Positions 42,942 to 52,554 of a DNA stretch of 64,000 nt are shown here, one piece after another. The notes beneath the pieces were generated by a model. The model had not been told where the DNA came from, made no database searches, and was given only the letters and a program-made list of their open reading frames with translations. The stretch is from Pseudomonas sp. 31-12 (GTDB taxonomy: Bacteria > Pseudomonadota > Gammaproteobacteria > Pseudomonadales > Pseudomonadaceae). The position numbers and the translations under genes are program-made. Location of the stretch: NCBI RefSeq assembly GCF_003151075.1, contig NZ_CP029482.1, positions 1,798,001-1,862,000 on the forward strand, in the 5' to 3' direction. Position 1 is the first letter of the stretch; each line of letters begins with the position of its first letter.

Positions 42942-43038
42942 CCCCGTGGGAGCGGGCTTGCTCGCGAAGGCGGTGTGTCAGGCAACATTGATGTTGACTG
43001 ATACTCCCTCTTCGCGAGCAAGCCCGCTCCCACAGGGT
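42942..43038. repeat. REPIN (family A)
   Basis: Inverted GTGGGAGCGGGCTTGCTCGC arms between the ABC transporter stop and its terminator, so the element would be transcribed as part of the 3' UTR. Confidence 0.9.
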
Positions 43039-43053
43039 GGGTGGTGAGTTCAA

Positions 43054-44886
43054 TCAGTCGATCCCGACAAACCCACCCGTCTGGTGCTGCCACAGCCGCG
43101 CATACAATCCGCCGTGCGCCAACAGTTCGGCGTGGGTGCCGGTTTCGGCGATCCTGCCTTTTTCCAGCACCACCAGCCGATCCATCCGGGCGATGGTCGA
43201 AAGCCGGTGGGCGATGGCGATCACGGTTTTGCCCTGCATCAGGGTTTCCAGGCTTTCCTGGATCGCCGCTTCGACTTCCGAATCCAGTGCCGAGGTCGCC
43301 TCGTCCATGATCAGGATCGGTGCATCCTTGAGCAGCACGCGAGCGATCGCAATCCGCTGACGCTGGCCGCCGGAGAGTTTCACCCCGCGTTCACCCACAT
43401 GCGCATCGAAACCGGCACGGCCTTCGGCGTCCGACAGCAACGGAATGAACTCATCGGCGCGGGCCTTGTGCACCGCTTCCCACAGCTCGGCGTCGGTGGC
43501 ATCGGGTCTGCCGTAAAGCAGGTTGTCGCGGATCGAACGGTGCAGCAACGAGGTGTCCTGGGTGATCATGCCGATGCGCTCGCGCAGGCTTTCCTGGCCG
43601 ACTTCGGCGATGTTCTGCCCATCGATGAGGATTCGCCCGCCCTGCACGTCATACAGGCGCAGCAGCAGGTTGACCAGGGTCGACTTGCCCGCGCCGGACG
43701 GTCCGATCAAGCCGATTTTCTCACCGGGTTTGATCGTCAGGTTAAGGTCGCCAATGATCCCGCTCTTCTTGCCGTAGTGAAAATCCACATGTTCGAAGCG
43801 CACTTCGCCACGGGGTACGGTCAGCGGTTTGGCCTGATCGCGGTCGGTGATGCTGACCGGTTGGGCGATGGTGCGCAAACCGTCCTGGACCATGCCGATG
43901 TTTTCGAAGATGCCGGTGACTACCCACATGATCCAGCCGGACATGTTGACGATACGGATCACCAGGCCTGTCGCCAGGGCAATCGCGCCGACCGAGATCA
44001 GCGACTGCGTCCACAGCCATAGGGCCAGGCCGGTGGTGGTGACGATCAGCAGGCCGTTCATGCTGGTGATGGCCACGTCCATGCTGGTGACCACGCGCCC
44101 GGCCAGTTGCGCTTTTTCGGTTTGCTCCTTGATGGCTTCCTTGGCGTATTGCTGTTCATGGTTGGTGTGGGCGAACAGCTTCAAGGTGGTGATGTTGGTG
44201 TAGCCGTCGACGATCCGTCCCATGAGTTTGGAGCGCGCATCGGAGGATTGCACCGAGCGGTCCTTGACCCGCGGCACGAAGTAATAAAGCGCGCCGATGA
44301 ACCCGGCGATCCAGGTCGTCAGCGGGATCATCAGGCGCCAGTCGGCTTCGGCAAACAGCACCAGCGCGCTGATGGCATAGATCAGCACGTGCCACAGGGC
44401 ATCCACCGCTTGCACGGCAGAGTCGCGCAGGGCGTTGCCGGTCTGCATGATGCGCTGGGCGATGCGCCCGGCGAAGTCATTCTGAAAGAAATTCAGGCTC
44501 TGTTTGAGCACGTAGCGGTGGTTCTGCCAGAGAATCAGGCTGGTCATGCCGGGGTTCAGCGTCTGGTGCACCAGCAGGTCGTGCAGACCGAAGAAAATCG
44601 GTCGCAGAACCAGGGTCACCACCACCATCCAGGTCAGCTCAAGTGCGTGCTCCTGGAAGAAATCCGGGTTCGGCGTGCCTTGGGCCAGGTCGATGATGCG
44701 GCTCAGGTAGTTGAACAGCGCGACTTCGATCAAGGAGGCGAACAAGCCGACAATCAGCAGGGCGGCAAAACTCGGCCAGACCTGCTTCAAGTAATAGGTA
44801 TAGAAGGGGAGAACCCGATCCGGCGGAGCCGTCGTCGGAGCGTCGCGGAATATGTCGATCAGTTTCTCGAAACGGCGATAAAGCAT
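43054..44886 (-). CDS. ABC exporter, fused permease and ATPase
   Basis: 610 residues. An N-terminal six-helix exporter domain (to ~330) and a C-terminal ATPase with Walker A GPSGAGKST, Q-loop MITQDTSLLH, signature LSGGQRQRIAIARVL, Walker B ILIMDEATSALDSE and switch His (IAHRLST). The layout is that of a type IV (MsbA-like) half-transporter that works as a dimer. The substrate cannot be read from the sequence. It is the 3' gene of a run of minus-strand genes but has its own ~85-bp upstream gap. Confidence 0.92.
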   Translation of the reverse strand: MLYRRFEKLIDIFRDAPTTAPPDRVLPFYTYYLKQVWPSFAALLIVGLFASLIEVALFNYLSRIIDLAQGTPNPDFFQEHALELTWMVVVTLVLRPIFFGLHDLLVHQTLNPGMTSLILWQNHRYVLKQSLNFFQNDFAGRIAQRIMQTGNALRDSAVQAVDALWHVLIYAISALVLFAEADWRLMIPLTTWIAGFIGALYYFVPRVKDRSVQSSDARSKLMGRIVDGYTNITTLKLFAHTNHEQQYAKEAIKEQTEKAQLAGRVVTSMDVAITSMNGLLIVTTTGLALWLWTQSLISVGAIALATGLVIRIVNMSGWIMWVVTGIFENIGMVQDGLRTIAQPVSITDRDQAKPLTVPRGEVRFEHVDFHYGKKSGIIGDLNLTIKPGEKIGLIGPSGAGKSTLVNLLLRLYDVQGGRILIDGQNIAEVGQESLRERIGMITQDTSLLHRSIRDNLLYGRPDATDAELWEAVHKARADEFIPLLSDAEGRAGFDAHVGERGVKLSGGQRQRIAIARVLLKDAPILIMDEATSALDSEVEAAIQESLETLMQGKTVIAIAHRLSTIARMDRLVVLEKGRIAETGTHAELLAHGGLYARLWQHQTGGFVGID

Positions 44887-44971
44887 CAGTTCTCCGCCCG
44901 CGCACGGGCTCTCCTTTAAACAATATGAGCGGCGCCGGATACCGGTAGCCGCTCAAGCACTCCTGTGCAGA

Positions 44972-45529
44972 TTAGTCGATAACTTTGGCGGACTTGATGA
45001 ACACAGGGTCGGCCGGTACGTCTTTCATGCCGCTTTTGGTGGTGGTCTGGGAGTTGACGATGACATCGACCACATCCATGCCTTTGACGACTTTACCGAA
45101 CACGGCATAACCATCTCCGCTGTCGAGGAAGTCGTTGTCCTTGACGTTGATGAAGAACTGGCTGGTGGCCGAATCAGGGTTCGAGGTGCGAGCCATGGAC
45201 AGCGTGCCACGCACGTTATGCAAGCCGTTCTTGGATTCGTTCTTGATCGGCGCCTTGGTTTCTTTCTGCTGCATTTGTTGCGTGAAACCACCGCCCTGGA
45301 CCATGAAGCCCGGAATCACACGGTGGAAAATCGTGTTGTTGTAGAAGCCGCTGTTGACGTAATCAAGGAAGTTCTTGGTACTGATCGGTGCCTTGACCGA
45401 GTCCAGTTCGATTTCGATCTGGCCGTTGGTGGTTTCCAGCAACACGTGTGGCGCCTTGGCGGGCGTTGCGGCCATCAGGTTGGCGGCAAACAGAACGGAG
45501 CCGGCGACGAGGGCGATTTTTTTCAGCAT
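44972..45529 (-). CDS. ppiA: Periplasmic peptidyl-prolyl cis-trans isomerase (cyclophilin)
   Basis: 185 residues. A signal peptide ([19 protein letters not shown]) precedes a cyclophilin domain with the active-site Arg and Phe block [15 protein letters not shown], then [19 protein letters not shown]. The signal peptide places it in the periplasm, as PpiA. Its start overlaps the end of the alpha/beta hydrolase gene by seven bases, so the two are co-transcribed. Confidence 0.92.
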   Translation of the reverse strand: MLKKIALVAGSVLFAANLMAATPAKAPHVLLETTNGQIEIELDSVKAPISTKNFLDYVNSGFYNNTIFHRVIPGFMVQGGGFTQQMQQKETKAPIKNESKNGLHNVRGTLSMARTSNPDSATSQFFINVKDNDFLDSGDGYAVFGKVVKGMDVVDVIVNSQTTTKSGMKDVPADPVFIKSAKVID

Positions 45530-46338
45530 GGGTCAGTGATCCTGAGTGAGGTGGTGTCGACTGCGGTGAGAAACTCGAGCAGGGTTTGGTTGAAGCGTTC
45601 GGGTTGATCCAGTGGGGTGGCGTGACGCGAATCGGCGATCACCACCAGCCGTGCATCGGGCAGCAGTTTTACGTAGGTTTCCTTCAGCGAGACCGGCGTG
45701 TAATCGCGGTCGGCGGTGACGATGAGGGTTGGACAGGCGACTCTGGAAAGTCGTTCCTGAACACCCCAGCCAACGAGGGCATCGAAGCTGGCGAGATAAG
45801 CATGTTTGTCGTTTTTTGCCCAGCGCTCGGCCATCTTTTGACGCAAATCAGCTTGTTCTGGTTTGGGAAATAGCTTGGCGCCCAGGGCCTTGCCGATGGT
45901 GCCCAGACTGAGGACACGCATCAGGCTCCAGCGCTTGAACCACTGCCAGTAATCGTCGCGGCTGCGCAGTTTGACTTCGGGTGCGCTGTTGACGATGCAC
46001 AGGCTTTTGAGCATGTGCGGCTGATCCACGGCCAGTTGAAAACCGATCATGCCGCCCATGGATAAGCCCACATAATGCGTGGGGCCGAGGTTCAGGTGCT
46101 CCATCAGGGCGACCAGGTCGGCGCTGAATCCGGCGATGCTGTAGCGTTCGCGGGGTTTATCGGATCGACCGTGACCGCGTACGTCCGGGACGATCACGCG
46201 GTAATGAGCGGACAGCGCCGGGATCTGCTTTTCCCAGTCCAGGGTGCTGGACCCCAGCCCGTGGACCAGCAGCAACGGCGTGCCGTGGCCGTATTCCTCA
46301 TAGTGCAGGTTGCAACCTTCATGTTCGAAATAGGCCAT
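45523..46338 (-). CDS. Alpha/beta hydrolase
   Basis: 271 residues from the ATG at 46338 ([17 protein letters not shown]), preceded by GGAGATC. Oxyanion LVHGLGSS, nucleophile Ser93 in [10 protein letters not shown], acid in TADRDYTPV and His in [13 protein letters not shown] give a full triad. It resembles epoxide-hydrolase and 3-oxoadipate enol-lactonase-like enzymes, but no aromatic pathway genes are near. It overlaps ppiA downstream, and 13 bp separate it from the LysR gene upstream on the same strand. Confidence 0.87.
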   Translation of the reverse strand: MAYFEHEGCNLHYEEYGHGTPLLLVHGLGSSTLDWEKQIPALSAHYRVIVPDVRGHGRSDKPRERYSIAGFSADLVALMEHLNLGPTHYVGLSMGGMIGFQLAVDQPHMLKSLCIVNSAPEVKLRSRDDYWQWFKRWSLMRVLSLGTIGKALGAKLFPKPEQADLRQKMAERWAKNDKHAYLASFDALVGWGVQERLSRVACPTLIVTADRDYTPVSLKETYVKLLPDARLVVIADSRHATPLDQPERFNQTLLEFLTAVDTTSLRITDPC

Positions 46339-46351
46339 GCGGATCTCCGTG

Positions 46352-47275
46352 TCAGGCTTGTTCAGGGGCGGCGAACGGCGCATCCAGCGGCGCGGTGTCG
46401 AAGGTGCGCAGCAGTTCGATCAGGATTTGCGTCGCCGGGCCCAAGGGTTTGTCCTTGTTCGAATACAGATAGAAGCTCGGGTTGCGGCTGCCGCCCTGGT
46501 CCAACGGTAGCAGCTTGAGCGTGCCTTCCCTCAGCTCGCGTTCGATCATGTGCCGGGGCAGCCAGGCGAAACCCAGGCCACTGCTGACAAACGTCGCCGC
46601 GGTGGCCAGGCTGCCGACGGTCCAGCGCTGTTCGGCGCCGAGCCAGCCGACGTCCCGTGGTTGCTGGCGACCGGAGTCGCGGATGACCACTTGCATCTGG
46701 GTTTCCAGGTCCTGGAAGTTCAGTTCGCGGTTCAGACGATGCAGCGGGTGATCGGGATGGGCAACGGCGACGAATTCAACATCGCTCAATTCCGCGCCGA
46801 GATAGCCGGGAATGCTGAAGCCGGTGATCGCCAGGTCGGCCACGCCTTCGAGCAACACTTCTTCGACCCCCGACAGCACTTCTTCGCGCAGACGCACCCG
46901 GCAGCCACGGCTTTGCGGCATGAACGCGGTCAACGCACGGACGAGGCGGGCGCTCGGGTAAGCGGCGTCGACCACCAGCCGCACTTCCGCTTCCCAGCCT
47001 TGCTCCATGTGGTGGGCCAGGTCTTCCAGCTGGCTGGCCTGTTTCACCAGTTGCCGCGAGCGACGCAGCAACACGCCGCCGGCTTCGGTCAGCACTGCTT
47101 TGCGGCCGTCGATGCGCAACAGCGGCACGCCGAGTTGGTCCTGCATACGCGCCACGGTGTAGCTCACCGAGGATTGCGAACGGTGCAGCGCTTCGGCGGC
47201 CTGGGCGAAACCGCCGTGGTCAACCACGGCTTGCAAGGTTCGCCATTGATCAAGGGTCACGCGGGGCGCTTTCAT
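46352..47275 (-). CDS. LysR-family transcriptional regulator
   Basis: 307 residues. N-terminal HTH (LDQWRTLQAVVDHGGFAQAA, then HRSQSSVSYTVARMQDQLG) and effector-binding domain to the end. GAGGAG lies six bases before the ATG. It is probably co-transcribed with the hydrolase and ppiA (13-bp gap) and is divergent from a small exported-protein gene 49 bp away. A target among hydrolase, exported protein or azoR is possible; the sequence does not settle it. Confidence 0.9.
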   Translation of the reverse strand: MKAPRVTLDQWRTLQAVVDHGGFAQAAEALHRSQSSVSYTVARMQDQLGVPLLRIDGRKAVLTEAGGVLLRRSRQLVKQASQLEDLAHHMEQGWEAEVRLVVDAAYPSARLVRALTAFMPQSRGCRVRLREEVLSGVEEVLLEGVADLAITGFSIPGYLGAELSDVEFVAVAHPDHPLHRLNRELNFQDLETQMQVVIRDSGRQQPRDVGWLGAEQRWTVGSLATAATFVSSGLGFAWLPRHMIERELREGTLKLLPLDQGGSRNPSFYLYSNKDKPLGPATQILIELLRTFDTAPLDAPFAAPEQA

Positions 47276-47324
47276 GAATAGCTCCTCTTGTCCTAAGCTG
47301 GCAGTCCTTATTGGAGACTGCTGA

Positions 47325-47639
47325 ATGAAAAAATTCTGTTATGTGGTGCTGGCGCTGCTGCCGTTGACTGCGTTTGCGTATCCGATCGATGTGACAAAGC
47401 AGCTTAATGGCATGAAGATCGACTACAACGCGTTCGATACGGATAACGACATCGCCTCCATCCAGGTCAACAACTACGGCGACACCGATGCGATCTGTAA
47501 GGTGGTTTTCAATAATGGCCCGGAAGCGCCGCGCACCCGCTCTATCGAAGTGGCCGCCGGCAAACACAAAAATGCCACCGCCAAGTTCACCCGCACCATT
47601 ATCAAGATGCGAATCAACCTGACCTGCAGCCCCAAATGA
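47325..47639 (+). CDS. Small exported protein of unknown function
   Basis: 104 residues. A clear Sec signal peptide (MKKFCYVVLALLPLTAFA, cut before YPID) and a mature part of ~86 residues with two Cys (CKVVFN and LTCSPK) that could form one disulfide in the periplasm. Predicted mostly beta. I recognise no family. The 49-bp gap to the divergent LysR gene must hold both promoters, which suggests co-regulation. Confidence 0.8.
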   Translation: MKKFCYVVLALLPLTAFAYPIDVTKQLNGMKIDYNAFDTDNDIASIQVNNYGDTDAICKVVFNNGPEAPRTRSIEVAAGKHKNATAKFTRTIIKMRINLTCSPK

Positions 47640-47648
47640 CTTTCAACT

Positions 47649-47676
47649 CTGTGGGAGCAACAGGCTCGCTCCCACG
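47649..47676. repeat. Shortened REP palindrome
   Basis: GTGGGAGCAACAGGCTCGCTCCCAC: a single hairpin in which the outer GTGGGAGC/GCTCCCAC arms of a family A REPIN have been brought together by loss of the centre. It lies just after the small exported-protein gene. Confidence 0.75.
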
Positions 47677-47804
47677 GGGCATGCTCAGCTTATAAACGAA
47701 TTTATTGATGGGTTGTAGCAGTTATTTGCGCTTTTTCATCGATATGACTCTGTTTAACCTTCACTCCATCGCCTTACAGCATTCTCAGATGGAGCCTACA
47801 ACCC

Positions 47805-48404
47805 ATGTCACGCGTTCTGATCATCGAAAGCAGCGCCCGTCAGCAAGACTCGGTTTCCCGTCAGTTGACCCAGACCTTCATCAGCCAGTGGAAAGCCGCG
47901 CACCCGAACGACCAGATCACCGTGCGTGACCTCGCCGTCAACCCGGTTCCGCATCTGGACATCAATCTGCTGGGCGGCTGGATGAAACCTGCCGAACAGC
48001 GCAGCGATATCGAACAGGTCTCCCTGGAACGCTCCAACCAGTTGACCGACGAACTGCTGGCCGCCGATGTGCTGGTCATGGCCGCGCCGATGTACAACTT
48101 CGCCATTCCGAGCACCCTCAAAGCCTGGCTCGACCATGTGCTGCGTGCCGGCGTGACCTTCAAGTACACCGAGACCGGCCCGCAAGGTTTGCTCAGCGGC
48201 AAGCGCGCCTACGTGCTGACTGCTCGCGGCGGGATCTACGCCGGCAGCACGGCCGATCACCAGGAACCGTACCTGCGTCAGGTCATGGGTTTCATCGGGA
48301 TCCACGACGTGACGTTTATTCACGCAGAAGGCATGAACCTGGGCGGTGACTTCCAGGAGAAAGGCCTGAACCAGGCCAACGCCAAGCTTTCCCAAGTGGC
48401 TTGA
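47805..48404 (+). CDS. azoR: FMN-dependent NADH-azoreductase
   Basis: 199 residues, flavodoxin-like fold. FMN-phosphate loop SSARQQDSVSRQLT near the N terminus, MAAPMYNFAIPSTLKAWLDH with the conserved PMYNF FMN block, and TARGGIY. It reduces quinones and azo compounds with NAD(P)H in the cytosol, usually as a dimer. Single-gene unit with a terminator downstream. Confidence 0.93.
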   Translation: MSRVLIIESSARQQDSVSRQLTQTFISQWKAAHPNDQITVRDLAVNPVPHLDINLLGGWMKPAEQRSDIEQVSLERSNQLTDELLAADVLVMAAPMYNFAIPSTLKAWLDHVLRAGVTFKYTETGPQGLLSGKRAYVLTARGGIYAGSTADHQEPYLRQVMGFIGIHDVTFIHAEGMNLGGDFQEKGLNQANAKLSQVA

Positions 48405-48513
48405 GGCTTTAATCGCCAGATAATCCCTTGATGTTCAAGTGGCCTGGCGCAACCCCTTCAAGGCTTTACGCGCATCGAACCTCCCTTTGCACTTGTTGCT
48501 CCTGAGTGCTGTC

Positions 48514-48551
48514 GCCCGATTGAACGCTTTAGCGAGATCGGGCTTTTTTTT
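48514..48551 (+). terminator. Intrinsic terminator downstream of azoR
   Basis: GCCCGAT (48514-48520) pairs with ATCGGGC (48537-48543), with further loop pairing, followed by eight T. It lies 110 bp after the azoR stop, in a 344-bp gap (48405-48748) that otherwise holds a REPIN and the next promoter. Confidence 0.8.
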
Positions 48552-48580
48552 GCCTGGGATTTGACGGGCATACCCATAAC

Positions 48581-48677
48581 CCTGTGGGAGCGGGCTTGCC
48601 CGCGATAGCGGTGTATCAGGCAGCATTGAAGTCGAATGACACACCGCAATCGCGGGCAAGCCCGCTCCCACAGGGTT
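48581..48677. repeat. REPIN (family A)
   Basis: Inverted GTGGGAGCGGGCTTGCCCGC arms ~95 bp end to end between the azoR terminator and the EamA gene. A 78-codon minus-strand frame across it is an artefact. Confidence 0.9.
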
Positions 48678-48748
48678 TTGTGTTGCCTGACGGTTCGCGA
48701 TGACGGGAAAAACCCGCTATCGTCGCCGCCATTCGAAACGAGGCGAGC

Positions 48749-49615
48749 ATGGGCTATCTACTTTTTGTCACGCTGATCCAGGCGTTTTCCTTCAGTCTGA
48801 TCGGCGAATACCTGGCCGGCCATGTCGACAGTTACTTCGCGGTGCTGGTGCGGGTGCTGCTGGCGGGGCTAGTGTTTATTCCGTTGACCCGCTGGCGCTC
48901 GGTCGAGCCGGCGTTCATGCGCGGCATGCTGCTGATCGGCGCGTTGCAGTTCGGCGTGACTTACGTCTGCCTGTACCTGAGCTTCCGGGTGCTGACGGTG
49001 CCGGAAGTGTTGCTGTTCACCATCCTCACGCCGCTGCACGTAACGCTGATCGAAGATGCCCTGAACCGGCGCTTCAATCCGTGGGCGCTGGTGGCGGCAC
49101 TGGTAGCGGTGCTCGGCGCGGCGGTGATCCGTTACGACCGGATCAATCCGGATTTCTTCATGGGCTTCCTGCTGCTGCAACTGGCCAACTTCACCTACGC
49201 CGCCGGGCAAGTGCTTTATAAGCATCTGGTGGCGCGTCATCCGAGCGATCTGCCGCACTACCGGCGCTTTGGCTACTTCTACCTGGGCGCGCTGGCGGTG
49301 GCATTGCCGGCGTTCCTGATGTTCGGGAAACAGAATTTCCTGCCCGAAGCACCGTTGCAGTGGGGCGTGCTGGTGTTCCTCGGCCTGGTCTCGACCGCGT
49401 TGGGATTGTACTGGTGGAACAAGGGCGCCTGCCTGGTGAATGGCGGGACGCTGGCGGTGATGAACAACCTGCATGTGCCGGTGGGGTTGCTGATCAATCT
49501 GCTGATCTGGAATCAGCATGAAGAGCTGGGGCGGTTGTTCTTTGGTGGATCGGTGATTCTGATGGCAGTGTGGATCAGTCGGTTGGGCATACGTAAACCT
49601 CTGACCGTCCACTAA
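48749..49615 (+). CDS. EamA/DMT-family transporter (YedA/carboxylate-amino acid exporter type)
   Basis: 288 residues, ten predicted helices. Opening LLFVTLIQAFSFSLIGEYLA and C-terminal STALGLYWWNKGACLVNGGT with MNNLHVPVGLLINLL are typical of the carboxylate/amino-acid exporter branch. GAGGCGAG lies 4-11 bases before the ATG. Monocistronic. Substrate unknown. Confidence 0.87.
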   Translation: MGYLLFVTLIQAFSFSLIGEYLAGHVDSYFAVLVRVLLAGLVFIPLTRWRSVEPAFMRGMLLIGALQFGVTYVCLYLSFRVLTVPEVLLFTILTPLHVTLIEDALNRRFNPWALVAALVAVLGAAVIRYDRINPDFFMGFLLLQLANFTYAAGQVLYKHLVARHPSDLPHYRRFGYFYLGALAVALPAFLMFGKQNFLPEAPLQWGVLVFLGLVSTALGLYWWNKGACLVNGGTLAVMNNLHVPVGLLINLLIWNQHEELGRLFFGGSVILMAVWISRLGIRKPLTVH

Positions 49616-49618
49616 ATC

Positions 49619-49649
49619 CTGTGGGAGCGAGCAAGCCCGCTCCCACAAG
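49619..49649. repeat. Single REP hairpin (shortened family A)
   Basis: GTGGGAGCGAGCAAGCCCGC followed by TCCCAC: the outer arms of a REPIN joined directly, with no loop segment. It separates two convergent genes and could serve as their shared terminator. Confidence 0.75.
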
Positions 49650-49662
49650 GGGATACGCGGTG

Positions 49663-50961
49663 CTACATGATGTGTTTTTCGGGCTCGGGAATGTGGCTCA
49701 CGCCTAACATGGCCGGTAGCAACCCGGCCCTTAAATCCCCGCCACTCGGCTGCTGATACAGATTCAACCCAAACTCCGGCAGCACCGCCAGCAGGTAATC
49801 GAAAATATCCCCCTGAATTCGCTCGTAATCCGCCCACGCGGTGGTGCGGGTGAAGCAGTAGATTTCCAGCGGAATGCCCTGCGCAGTGGTTTGCATCTGG
49901 CGGACCATGCAGGTCATGTTCGGCTGGATTTCCGGGTGGCTCTTCAAATATGCCAACGCATACGCGCGGAACGTCCCGATGTTGGTCATCCGCCGCCGGT
50001 TGGCCGACATCGCCGCGACATTGCCCTGAGCCTCGTTCCAGGCCTTGAGTTCGGCCTGCTTGCGGCTGATGTAATCGGTCAGCAGATGCACCTGCGACAA
50101 TTTCAACTCTTCGTCATCGCGGATGAAGCGCACACCGCTGGCGTCGATGAACAGACTGCGCTTGATCCTTCGGCCGCCAGACTGCTGCATGCCGCGCCAG
50201 TTCTTGAACGATTCGGACATCAGGCGCCAGGTCGGGATCGAAACGATGGTCTTGTCGAAGTTCTGCACCTTGACCGTGTGCAGGGTGATGTCGACCACGT
50301 CACCGTCGGCACCGACTTGCGGCATTTCGATCCAGTCACCGACCCGCAGCATGTCGTTGCTGGTCAGCTGCACGCTGGCGACGAACGACAGCAGCGTGTC
50401 CTTGTAGACCAACAGAATAACCGCCGACATGGCACCCAGACCCGACAGCAGCAACAGCGGCGAACGGTCGATCAGCGTCGCGACGATGATGATCGCGCCA
50501 AACACGTACAAGACCATTTTCGCCAGCTGCACGTAGCCTTTGATCGAGCGAGTGCGGGCGTGTTCGGTGCGCGCGTAGATGTCCAGCAGGGCACTGAGCA
50601 GGGCGCTGACCGACAGCACCAGGAACAGGATGGTGAACGCCAGTGCGACGTTGCCGAGGAATATCAGGCTGGTCTTGCTCAGCTCCGGCACCAGGTACAG
50701 CCCGAACTGGATCACCAGCGACGGCGTCATTTGCGCCAGGCGATGAAAGACCTTGTTGTGCCGAAAGTCGTTGATCCAGTGCAGGGCCGGTTGGCGACCG
50801 AGCATTTTGGTCGCGTGAATAATGAGGTAGCGCGCCACTCGTCCGAGGACCAGCGCCACTACCAGCAGCAACATCAGCGCCAGGGTGGAATGCAGGAGCG
50901 GGTGCTGATCGAGGGCACCCCAGAGGTCTTGGATGTTGAGCCAGAGCTGTTTGATATCCAT
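49663..50961 (-). CDS. ybdG: Mechanosensitive channel, MscS family, YbdG-like
   Basis: 432 residues from the ATG at 50961 (MDIKQLWLNIQDLWG). Five predicted helices, the last being the MscS pore helix (LLLLSGLGAMSAVILLVYKD), then the beta domain (VQLTSNDMLRVGDWIEMP, TVKVQNFDKTIVSIPTW) and C-terminal domain with RRMTNIGTFRAYALAYL and the long YbdG-type insertion SQVHLLTDYISRKQAELKAW. YbdG gives weak mechanosensitive currents in E. coli. Earlier in-frame ATGs at 51024 and 51060 lack conservation and ribosome-binding sites, but a short N-terminal extension cannot be excluded. Confidence 0.88.
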   Translation of the reverse strand: MDIKQLWLNIQDLWGALDQHPLLHSTLALMLLLVVALVLGRVARYLIIHATKMLGRQPALHWINDFRHNKVFHRLAQMTPSLVIQFGLYLVPELSKTSLIFLGNVALAFTILFLVLSVSALLSALLDIYARTEHARTRSIKGYVQLAKMVLYVFGAIIIVATLIDRSPLLLLSGLGAMSAVILLVYKDTLLSFVASVQLTSNDMLRVGDWIEMPQVGADGDVVDITLHTVKVQNFDKTIVSIPTWRLMSESFKNWRGMQQSGGRRIKRSLFIDASGVRFIRDDEELKLSQVHLLTDYISRKQAELKAWNEAQGNVAAMSANRRRMTNIGTFRAYALAYLKSHPEIQPNMTCMVRQMQTTAQGIPLEIYCFTRTTAWADYERIQGDIFDYLLAVLPEFGLNLYQQPSGGDLRAGLLPAMLGVSHIPEPEKHIM

Positions 50962-51154
50962 GGGCGAAAACGGTTCTTCTGTAGGACGCGACGGGGCGAT
51001 TAGAGCATCTAAGACGCTTTGCATGACGTTTTGAGACAAATCAGGCAACAAAAAAGCCACTGTTTACCGCCGTTTGCATAAAGAAACTCGGCCTCGGCGC
51101 TCGAAACCGTTACCCTATGCAGCTGTTTTTTTGTATTTCTTCGAGGTAGCACCC

Positions 51155-52501
51155 GTGTTTTCCCAATTCGCCCTGCACGAACGCCTGCTCAAAGCCGTGG
51201 CCGAGCTTAAATTTGTCGAGCCAACGCCTGTGCAAGCAGCGGCTATTCCGCTGGCGCTCCAAGGGCGTGACCTGCGGGTGACAGCGCAAACCGGTAGCGG
51301 CAAAACCGCTGCATTCGTTTTGCCGATCCTCAACCGTCTGATCGGCCCGGCGAAAGTCCGCGTCAGCATCAAGACCCTGATCCTGCTGCCGACCCGCGAG
51401 CTGGCCCAGCAGACCATCAAGGAAGTCGAGCGCTTTGCGCAGTTCACCTTCATCAAGTCCGGCCTGATCACCGGCGGTGAAGATTTCAAGGTCCAGGCCG
51501 CCATGCTGCGCAAGGTGCCGGACATCCTGATCGGTACGCCGGGCCGGATGATCGAGCAACTGAACGCCGGCAACCTCGACCTGAAAGAAGTCGAAGTACT
51601 GGTGCTCGACGAAGCCGACCGCATGCTCGACATGGGCTTTGCCGAAGACGTGCAGCGTCTGGTGGAAGAATGCACCAACCGTCAGCAGACCATGCTGTTC
51701 TCGGCCACCACCGGTGGTTCGGGCCTGCGCGAGATGGTCGCCAAGGTCCTGAACAACCCGGAACACTTGCAGCTGAACAACGTCAGCGATCTGAATGCGA
51801 CCACCCGTCAGCAGATCATCACCGCTGACCACAACCAGCACAAAGAACAGATCGTGAACTGGCTGCTGGCCAACGAGACCTATCAGAAGGCCATCGTGTT
51901 CACCAATACCCGGGCCATGGCTGACCGCATCTACGGTCGTCTGGTGGCGCAGGAATACAAAGCGTTCGTGCTGCACGGTGACAAAGACCAGAAAGACCGC
52001 AAGCTGGCCATCGACCGCCTGAAGCAGGGCGGCGTGAAAATCCTCGTCGCCACCGACGTCGCAGCTCGCGGCCTCGATGTGGAAGGCCTGGACCTGGTGA
52101 TCAACTTCGACATGCCGCGCAGCGGCGACGAATACGTTCACCGCATCGGTCGCACCGGCCGCGCCGGCAACGATGGCCTGGCCATCTCGCTGATCTGCCA
52201 CGGCGACTGGAACCTGATGTCGAGCGTCGAGCGCTACCTCAAGCAGAGCTTCGAGCGCCGCACCATCAAGGAAGTCAAAGGCACCTACGGCGGACCGAAA
52301 AAGGTCAAGGCCTCGGGCAAAGCCGTTGGCGTGAAGAAGAAAAAGGTCGACGCCAAGGGCGACAAGAAGAAAACCGGCGCCAAGGCACCGACCAAGCGCA
52401 AGATCGCCAACCGCCCGAAGACCGACGCTTTGTCGCTGGTCAGCAAGGACGGCATGGCCCCACTCAAGCGCCGCAAGCCGGAAGCGCCGGCTGCTGAATA
52501 A
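51155..52501 (+). CDS. DEAD-box RNA helicase with Lys-rich tail
   Basis: 448 residues from the GTG at 51155, supported by GAGGT eleven bases upstream and by the Q-motif starting at once (FSQFALHERLLKAV, then EPTPVQ). Motif I AQTGSGKT at 44-51, DEAD at 152-155, SAT, and HRIGRTGRAG. The C-terminal ~70 residues are very basic and low in complexity (VGVKKKKVDAKGDKKKTGAK), like RhlE/SrmB-type helicases that act on ribosome assembly. The upstream ATG at 51074 adds residues outside the family. No cold-shock element is evident in the 80-base leader. Confidence 0.92.
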   Translation: MFSQFALHERLLKAVAELKFVEPTPVQAAAIPLALQGRDLRVTAQTGSGKTAAFVLPILNRLIGPAKVRVSIKTLILLPTRELAQQTIKEVERFAQFTFIKSGLITGGEDFKVQAAMLRKVPDILIGTPGRMIEQLNAGNLDLKEVEVLVLDEADRMLDMGFAEDVQRLVEECTNRQQTMLFSATTGGSGLREMVAKVLNNPEHLQLNNVSDLNATTRQQIITADHNQHKEQIVNWLLANETYQKAIVFTNTRAMADRIYGRLVAQEYKAFVLHGDKDQKDRKLAIDRLKQGGVKILVATDVAARGLDVEGLDLVINFDMPRSGDEYVHRIGRTGRAGNDGLAISLICHGDWNLMSSVERYLKQSFERRTIKEVKGTYGGPKKVKASGKAVGVKKKKVDAKGDKKKTGAKAPTKRKIANRPKTDALSLVSKDGMAPLKRRKPEAPAAE

Positions 52502-52554
52502 ACCGCTGTCAGTCAGTTAAGGTACGGCGAGCACAAAACCTGTGGCTAGGGGCT

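Noticed and set aside
48435..48671. 78-codon minus-strand frame
   Set aside because: It is a translation of a REPIN and the azoR terminator.
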